In this document: positions 59,102 through 64,000 of the stretch, piece by piece
Layout of the letters: each line of letters begins with the position of its first letter
Numbering within the stretch: position 1 is the stretch's first letter
Assembly (NCBI RefSeq): GCF_002095575.1
Contig: NZ_MLJJ01000001.1
Location: 1 to 64,000 of the forward strand
Source: Pantoea septica
GTDB lineage: Bacteria > Pseudomonadota > Gammaproteobacteria > Enterobacterales > Enterobacteriaceae
Length of the DNA: 64,000 nt
Reading direction: 5' to 3'
Translations under genes and position numbers: made by a program
Notes under the pieces: generated by a model
The model's database searches: none
Told to the model about the DNA's origin: nothing
What the model saw: only the letters and a program-made list of their open reading frames with translations

Positions 59102-60526
59102 ATGAAACCGATGCGCCTTTTTACCTTTTCGCTGCTCGCCTCGCTGGTTAGCTTATCCGTGCACGCTGAAACCGCCGGCGCGCCTGCAGACGCAGGCTAC
59201 TCGCGTGCCGCCGCGGGCGACATTACCCAGCATGGCGGGGCGCGTCGCCTGACCGGCGATCAGACCGAGGCGCTGAAAGCGTCGCTGCGCAACACTACGG
59301 CGAAAAACGTCATTCTGCTGATTGGCGACGGCATGGGCGACTCGGAAATCACCGCGGCGCGTAACCTGGCGGAGGGCGCAGGCGGCTTCTTTAAAGGCAT
59401 TGATGCGCTGCCGCTTACCGGCCAGTACACCCATTACTCGCTGGACAAGAAAACCCATAAGCCGGATTACGTGACCGATTCCGCCGCATCCGCCACCGCC
59501 TGGGCCACCGGCACCAAAAGCTATAACGGCGCCATCGGCGTTGACGTCAACGGCAAGGATCAGCAAACCCTGCTTGAGATCGCCAAAGCGGCAGGCAAAG
59601 CGACCGGCAACGTCTCCACCGCAGAGCTGCAGGACGCCACGCCCGCCGCGCTGATGGCGCACGTCACCAGCCGTAAATGCTACGGCCCGGAAAAAACCAG
59701 CGAGCTATGCGCCGGCAACGCGCTGGAGCAGGGCGGTAAAGGCTCGATTAGCGAACAGATACTGAAAACCCGCGCCGACGTGGTACTGGGCGGCGGCGCG
59801 AAATCCTTTAACGAGGTGGCGAAAGCGGGCGACTATCAGGGGAAAACCCTGCGCGAGCAGGCGCAGGCGCTGGGGTATCAGCTGGTGAGCGACTGGCAGG
59901 GACTGAGCGCCGTTACCGTAGCCGACCAGGACAAACCGCTGCTCGGCCTGTTTGCTGAGGGCAATATGCCGGTGCGCTGGAAAGGGCCGAAGGCGAGTCA
60001 CTATGGCAATATTGATCAAGCGGCGGTGACCTGCGAGGTGAATAAAGATCGCCCGGTCGCCACCCCGACGCTGTCGCAGATGACCGCCAAAGCGATCGAT
60101 CTGCTCAAGAGCAATCCGAACGGATTCTTCCTGCAGGTCGAAGGCGCGTCGATAGATAAAGAGGATCACGCGGCGAACCCGTGCGGCCAAATCGGTGAAA
60201 CCGTGGATCTCGACGAAGCGGTGCAGCAGGCGCTCGCGTTTGCGCGTGCAGAGGGCAATACGCTGGTGGTAGTGACGGCAGATCATGCGCACAGCAGCCA
60301 GATCATCGCCAATGGGACGAAGGCGCCCGGCCTGACGCAGGCGCTAAACACCAAAGACGGCGCGGTGATGACCATCAGCTACGGCAACTCCGATACCGAT
60401 TCGCAGGGCCACACCGGCACGCAGCTGCGCGTCGCGGCCTACGGCCCCTGGGCGGCTAACGTGGTGGGGCTGACCGATCAGACCGATCTCTTCTTTACGC
60501 TGCGCGATGCGATGGCGCTGAAGTAA
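59102..60526 (+). CDS. phoA: Alkaline phosphatase PhoA
   Basis: Periplasmic phosphomonoesterase induced in phosphate starvation; 474 aa. Signal peptide [20 protein letters not shown] with cleavage HA|ETAG. The catalytic Ser is in [13 protein letters not shown]; metal ligands in [31 protein letters not shown] and DSQGHTGTQ. The four Cys in [14 protein letters not shown] and VTCEV...NPCG give the usual two disulfides. Start after AAAGGAATACAAG. Confidence 0.97.
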   Translation: MKPMRLFTFSLLASLVSLSVHAETAGAPADAGYSRAAAGDITQHGGARRLTGDQTEALKASLRNTTAKNVILLIGDGMGDSEITAARNLAEGAGGFFKGIDALPLTGQYTHYSLDKKTHKPDYVTDSAASATAWATGTKSYNGAIGVDVNGKDQQTLLEIAKAAGKATGNVSTAELQDATPAALMAHVTSRKCYGPEKTSELCAGNALEQGGKGSISEQILKTRADVVLGGGAKSFNEVAKAGDYQGKTLREQAQALGYQLVSDWQGLSAVTVADQDKPLLGLFAEGNMPVRWKGPKASHYGNIDQAAVTCEVNKDRPVATPTLSQMTAKAIDLLKSNPNGFFLQVEGASIDKEDHAANPCGQIGETVDLDEAVQQALAFARAEGNTLVVVTADHAHSSQIIANGTKAPGLTQALNTKDGAVMTISYGNSDTDSQGHTGTQLRVAAYGPWAANVVGLTDQTDLFFTLRDAMALK

Positions 60527-60533
60527 GAAAAGG

Positions 60534-60559
60534 AACGTCTCCCGCTCGCGGGAGACGTT
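60534..60559. terminator. Hairpin between convergent phoA and mfd
   Basis: AACGTCTCCCG-CTCG-CGGGAGACGTT. A stable 11-bp stem lacking a good T-run on either side; probably serves both genes weakly. Confidence 0.6.
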
Positions 60560-60568
60560 GTCGCATCG

Positions 60569-63500
60569 TTAAATGCGGTTTTCTCGCAGCTGCGCCATAA
60601 AGTTCTGCACCCACTCCATACGCAACTTGCGCTCGGCCAGATCGCGCGTAAAGCGCAGTCGGGTCGGGCCATCGAGCTTCCACTGCTGCGGATCTTTCTG
60701 TAACAGGCTAATCAACCAGCCGGGATCGACGCTGTTCTGCGGCGCAAAGTCGAAGAAGCCGCCTTTGTCGCTGACCTCTATCTTGCGAATGCCGAGGGTG
60801 CGCGCCACCAGCCGCAGCGTGGCGATATCCAGCAGATTGCGCGCCGCGTCCGGCAGCACGCCGAAGCGGTCGATCATCTCCACCTTCAGCTCCTGCAGCT
60901 CCTCTTCGCTGTCGGCGCTGGCGATGCGCTTGTAGAGCGACAATCGGGTATTAACGTCGGGGATAAACTCCTCCGGCAGCAGCGCGGGCATGCGCAGCTC
61001 GATTTCGGTCTGATTGCTGGTGAGATCCTCCAGCGACGGCTCGCGCCCCGCCTTCAGCGCCTCTACCGCATTCTCCAGCAGCTCCATATAGAGCGAAAAG
61101 CCCAGCGTTTCCATCTGGCCGCTCTGCTCTTCGCCCAGCAGCTCGCCCGCACCGCGGATCTCTAGATCGTGCGTGGCCAGCGCGAAGCCCGCGCCGAGAT
61201 CCTCCAGTGAGGCGATCGCCTCCAGGCGCTTCTGCGCGTCGCTGGTCATCGCCTTGGGATGCGGCGTTAGCAGCCAGGCGTAGGCCTGATGGTGCGACCG
61301 CCCGACGCGGCCGCGCAGCTGATGCAGCTGCGCCAGGCCGAAGTGGTCGGCGCGCTCGATGATGATGGTGTTGGCGGTCGGAATATCGATGCCGGTCTCA
61401 ATAATGGTGGTGCAGACCAGCACGTTGAAACGCTGATGGTGGAAGTCGTTCATCACCCGCTCAAGGTCGCGCTCGCGCATCTGGCCGTGGCCGATGGCGA
61501 CACGCGCCTCCGGCACCAGTTCCGTCAGTCGCTGCGCCGCCTTTTCGATATTCTCGACGTCGTTATAGAGGTAGTAAACCTGACCGCCGCGCAGCACTTC
61601 GCGCAGGATCGCCTCGCGCACCACCAGCGCGTCGTACTCGCGCACGAAAGTCTTCACCGCCAGGCGGCGCGCCGGCGGTGTGGCGATAATTGACAGGTCG
61701 CGCATGCCGCTCATCGCCATGTTCAGGGTGCGCGGGATCGGCGTCGCGGTGAGCGTCAGAATATCGACGTCGGCGCGCATCGCCTTGATGCGCTCTTTAT
61801 GGCGCACGCCGAAGCGGTGCTCTTCATCGACGATCAGCAGCCCTAAGTCGTGCCACTTCAGATCGCTCATCAGCAGCTTGTGGGTGCCGATCAGGATATC
61901 GATCTTGCCTTCGCTCGCTGCCTGCAGCACCTGCGTCTGCTCTTTGGCGCTGCGGAAGCGCGACAGCATTTCGATGCGCACCGGCCAGTTGGCGAAGCGG
62001 TCGCGGAAGTTGTCGTAGTGCTGCTGCGCCAGCAGCGTGGTCGGCACCAGCACCGCCACCTGTTTATGGTTCTCTACCGCCAGGAAAGCGGCGCGCATCG
62101 CCACTTCGGTTTTGCCGAAGCCGACGTCGCCACACACCAGACGATCCATTGCCAGCGGCTGGCACATGTCGCTCAGCACCGCGTTGATCGCCTGCGCCTG
62201 ATCCGGCGTGGTTTCAAACGGGAAGCTCTCGCAGAAAAGCTGATACTGCTCGCGATCGTGCTTAAAGGCGTAGCCCGCTTTCGCCGCGCGCTGGGCGTAG
62301 ATATCCAGCAGTTCGGCGGCGACGTCGCGCACTTTCTCCGCCGCTTTCTGCCGCGCGCGCGTCCAGGCGTCGCTGCCCAGCTTGTGCAGCGGGGCGTTTT
62401 CATCCGCGCCGCCGGCGTAGCGGCTGATGAGATGCAGCGAGGAGACCGGCACGTAGAGTTTGGCGTCGTTAGCGTAAGAGAGCATCAGATACTCCGCCAT
62501 GATGCCGCCCGCTTCCAGCGTGGTCAGGCCGATATAGCGTCCGACACCGTGCTCCAGATGCACCACCGGCTGTCCGGGCGTCAGCTCGGCCAGGTTGCGG
62601 ATCAGAATATCGGGGTTGATGGTGCGGCGCGTATCCTGGCGGCGGCGGCTGACGCGTTCGCCCAGCAGATCGCTTTCGCAGATCAGGGCGCGGTCGCGCT
62701 GCGTATCGATAAAGCCGCGCTCGCTGGCGCCGATCATCAGGGTATAGCGCTCGCCGTTCGTCTCATCGAAGCGCCTTACCGTCTGCGGACGCAGCTTAAT
62801 GCGCGCCAGCAGCTCCTGCAGGCTTTCGCGGCGGCCTTCGCTCTCGACCGAGAAGGTCACCTGACCGCTGAAGTCGTCGAGGAACTGGCGGAGCGGATCG
62901 AGCGGCGCTTTGGCCTGCGCCTGCACGGCGATATCGGGCAGCGGCTGGTAGCCGAGACTGGTGTTGCCCGCTTTCTCAGGCAGCGCCTCGTTGGTCATCT
63001 GCATGCGCGGCCAGCGGTTCAGCTCGCCCAGCAGCGCATCCGGCCGCAGCCAGAGCGCGGTCGGCGTCAGCAGCGGCCGCATGGGATCGACGCGGCGGTT
63101 TTCATAGCGCGCCTCTACGTCCTGCCAGAAGCGCTCCGCGCTGCCGTTAAGATCGCCGCAGTTCACCACCAGCGTATTGTCGGGCAGATAGCTGAACAGC
63201 GTCGGCAGCTCCTGCTCGAAGAAGAGCGGCTGCCAGTATTCAATGCCGGCGGGCAGGGTCCCTTTGCTCACCTGCTGATAGATATGCTCCGGCTCGCGGC
63301 GCACGTCGAACAGCTCGCGCCAGCGAGTGCGGAACAGCTCGATCGCCGCTTTGTCGGTAGGGAACTCGTGAGCCGGCAGCAGATTAATCGCCGGCACCGC
63401 TTCCAGCGTGCGCTGGCTGTCGACGTCGAACAGCCGCAGGCTGTCGATCTCGTCGTCGAAAAAGTCGATGCGGTAGGGCTGCTCGCTGCCCATTGGAAAG

Positions 63501-64000
63501 AGATCGAGCAGCGCGCCGCGCGTAGCGTATTCACCATGCTCCATCACCTGGTCGACGTGGCGATAGCCCGCCTGTTCCAGCTGGTCGCGCAGGCGATCGC
63601 GCGACAGCTTCTGTCCCTGTTTCATCACCAGCGCGTGGCCGTGTAAAAAAGGGTGCGGACAGACGCGCTGCATCAGGGTGTTCACCGGCATAATCAGCAT
63701 GCCGCGCGTCATGGTCGGCAGCTGGTAAAGCGTCGACAGACGCGCCGAAATAATGTCCTGATGAGGCGAGAAGCTGTCGTAGGGCAGCGTTTCCCAGTCG
63801 GCGAGATGGCTGACGGGGAGATCGGTGAACTGGCGGATCTCGTCCAGCAGGCGCAGCGCGGTTTGCATATCGGGGGTAATCATCAGCACCGGACCGGCGT
63901 GGCGCTCGGTAATGCTGGCGCACTCCACCGCGTGCGCGGCGCCGATCAGCTGACCGAGCTGGCGACGATCGCCGGGTTTTACGGGCAGGGCATAGCGGGT
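60569..64000 (-). CDS. mfd: Transcription-repair coupling factor Mfd (first few residues cut by window edge)
   Basis: Removes RNA polymerase stalled at lesions and recruits UvrA. The frame is open to the right edge, beginning RYALPVKPGDRR, which corresponds to about residue 6 of E. coli Mfd, so only some five codons are missing. Domains in order: UvrB-like N-terminal region (YDSFSPHQDIISARLSTLYQ), RNA polymerase interaction domain (HLEHGVGRYIGLTTLEAGG), and a superfamily 2 translocase with GFGKTEVAMRA and DEEHRFG, ending in the C-terminal D7 domain. A GTG at 63928 is internal, not the start. Confidence 0.97.
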   Translation of the reverse strand, partial: TRYALPVKPGDRRQLGQLIGAAHAVECASITERHAGPVLMITPDMQTALRLLDEIRQFTDLPVSHLADWETLPYDSFSPHQDIISARLSTLYQLPTMTRGMLIMPVNTLMQRVCPHPFLHGHALVMKQGQKLSRDRLRDQLEQAGYRHVDQVMEHGEYATRGALLDLFPMGSEQPYRIDFFDDEIDSLRLFDVDSQRTLEAVPAINLLPAHEFPTDKAAIELFRTRWRELFDVRREPEHIYQQVSKGTLPAGIEYWQPLFFEQELPTLFSYLPDNTLVVNCGDLNGSAERFWQDVEARYENRRVDPMRPLLTPTALWLRPDALLGELNRWPRMQMTNEALPEKAGNTSLGYQPLPDIAVQAQAKAPLDPLRQFLDDFSGQVTFSVESEGRRESLQELLARIKLRPQTVRRFDETNGERYTLMIGASERGFIDTQRDRALICESDLLGERVSRRRQDTRRTINPDILIRNLAELTPGQPVVHLEHGVGRYIGLTTLEAGGIMAEYLMLSYANDAKLYVPVSSLHLISRYAGGADENAPLHKLGSDAWTRARQKAAEKVRDVAAELLDIYAQRAAKAGYAFKHDREQYQLFCESFPFETTPDQAQAINAVLSDMCQPLAMDRLVCGDVGFGKTEVAMRAAFLAVENHKQVAVLVPTTLLAQQHYDNFRDRFANWPVRIEMLSRFRSAKEQTQVLQAASEGKIDILIGTHKLLMSDLKWHDLGLLIVDEEHRFGVRHKERIKAMRADVDILTLTATPIPRTLNMAMSGMRDLSIIATPPARRLAVKTFVREYDALVVREAILREVLRGGQVYYLYNDVENIEKAAQRLTELVPEARVAIGHGQMRERDLERVMNDFHHQRFNVLVCTTIIETGIDIPTANTIIIERADHFGLAQLHQLRGRVGRSHHQAYAWLLTPHPKAMTSDAQKRLEAIASLEDLGAGFALATHDLEIRGAGELLGEEQSGQMETLGFSLYMELLENAVEALKAGREPSLEDLTSNQTEIELRMPALLPEEFIPDVNTRLSLYKRIASADSEEELQELKVEMIDRFGVLPDAARNLLDIATLRLVARTLGIRKIEVSDKGGFFDFAPQNSVDPGWLISLLQKDPQQWKLDGPTRLRFTRDLAERKLRMEWVQNFMAQLRENRI

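Noticed and set aside
61850-63646. 598-aa plus-strand frame within mfd
   Set aside because: Shadow of mfd, with typical antisense composition and no homology.

Overview
The window is a chromosomal segment of an enterobacterium. Nearly every gene has an obvious Escherichia coli K-12 counterpart in the familiar order pyrC-yceB-grxB-rimJ-yceH-mviM-murJ-flg-rne-rluC-maf-yceD-rpmF-plsX-fab-pabC-mltG-tmk-holB-tatD-ptsG-hinT-ycfL-lpoB-thiK-nagZ-ycfP-ndh-ycfJ. High GC in third codon positions, a pectin-type rhiT/rhiN pair with a KdgR-like box, and the changed order after ycfJ suggest Erwiniaceae (Pantoea/Mixta/Erwinia-like). That placement is an inference; the order Enterobacterales is secure.

Layout. 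1-4.9 kb: 3'-truncated pyrC, yceB, grxB (minus), then rimJ-yceH-mviM (plus). 5-18.4 kb: murJ and the flagellar rod/hook/ring cluster, with flgAMN on minus and flgBCDEFGHIJ plus flgKL on plus, including two clear sigma-28 promoters. 18.5-24 kb: rne with its long structured leader, divergent rluC, and maf. 24.2-34.7 kb: yceD-rpmF-plsX-fabHDG-acpP-fabF, which builds fatty acids, followed by the overlapping operon pabC-mltG-tmk-holB-tatD. 35-39.3 kb: ptsG with its CRP, Mlc and SgrS sites, then the convergent rhiTN pair for rhamnogalacturonan fragments. 39.6-45.8 kb: hinT to ycfJ, covering cell-wall synthase activation, muropeptide recycling, thiamine salvage and NADH oxidation. 45.9-56.5 kb: putA/putP with GTTGCA operators, efeUOB with a Fur box, and phoH. 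56.6-58.4 kb: a low-GC, two-gene cassette of unknown function beside tRNA-Ser(GGA). 58.4-64 kb: tRNA-Ser with two tandem repeats carrying tRNA 3'-end fragments, then phoA and the 5'-truncated mfd.

Items most worth a second look: (1) the unrecognised two-gene cassette plus the tRNA-derived 174-176 bp tandem repeats at 56.6-58.8 kb, which recall the rtT repeats of E. coli tyrT; (2) a two-copy, multi-hairpin intergenic element (about 966-1145 and 6640-6813) whose terminal stems differ by paired, compensating changes; (3) a single-base frameshift in an A5 run that splits putP; (4) a near-perfect KdgR-type palindrome upstream of rhiT; (5) near-leaderless promoter/start arrangements at yceD and rluC; (6) a pyrC leader able to hide its own ribosome binding site. 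No CRISPR array, transposase, integrase or prophage gene was seen.
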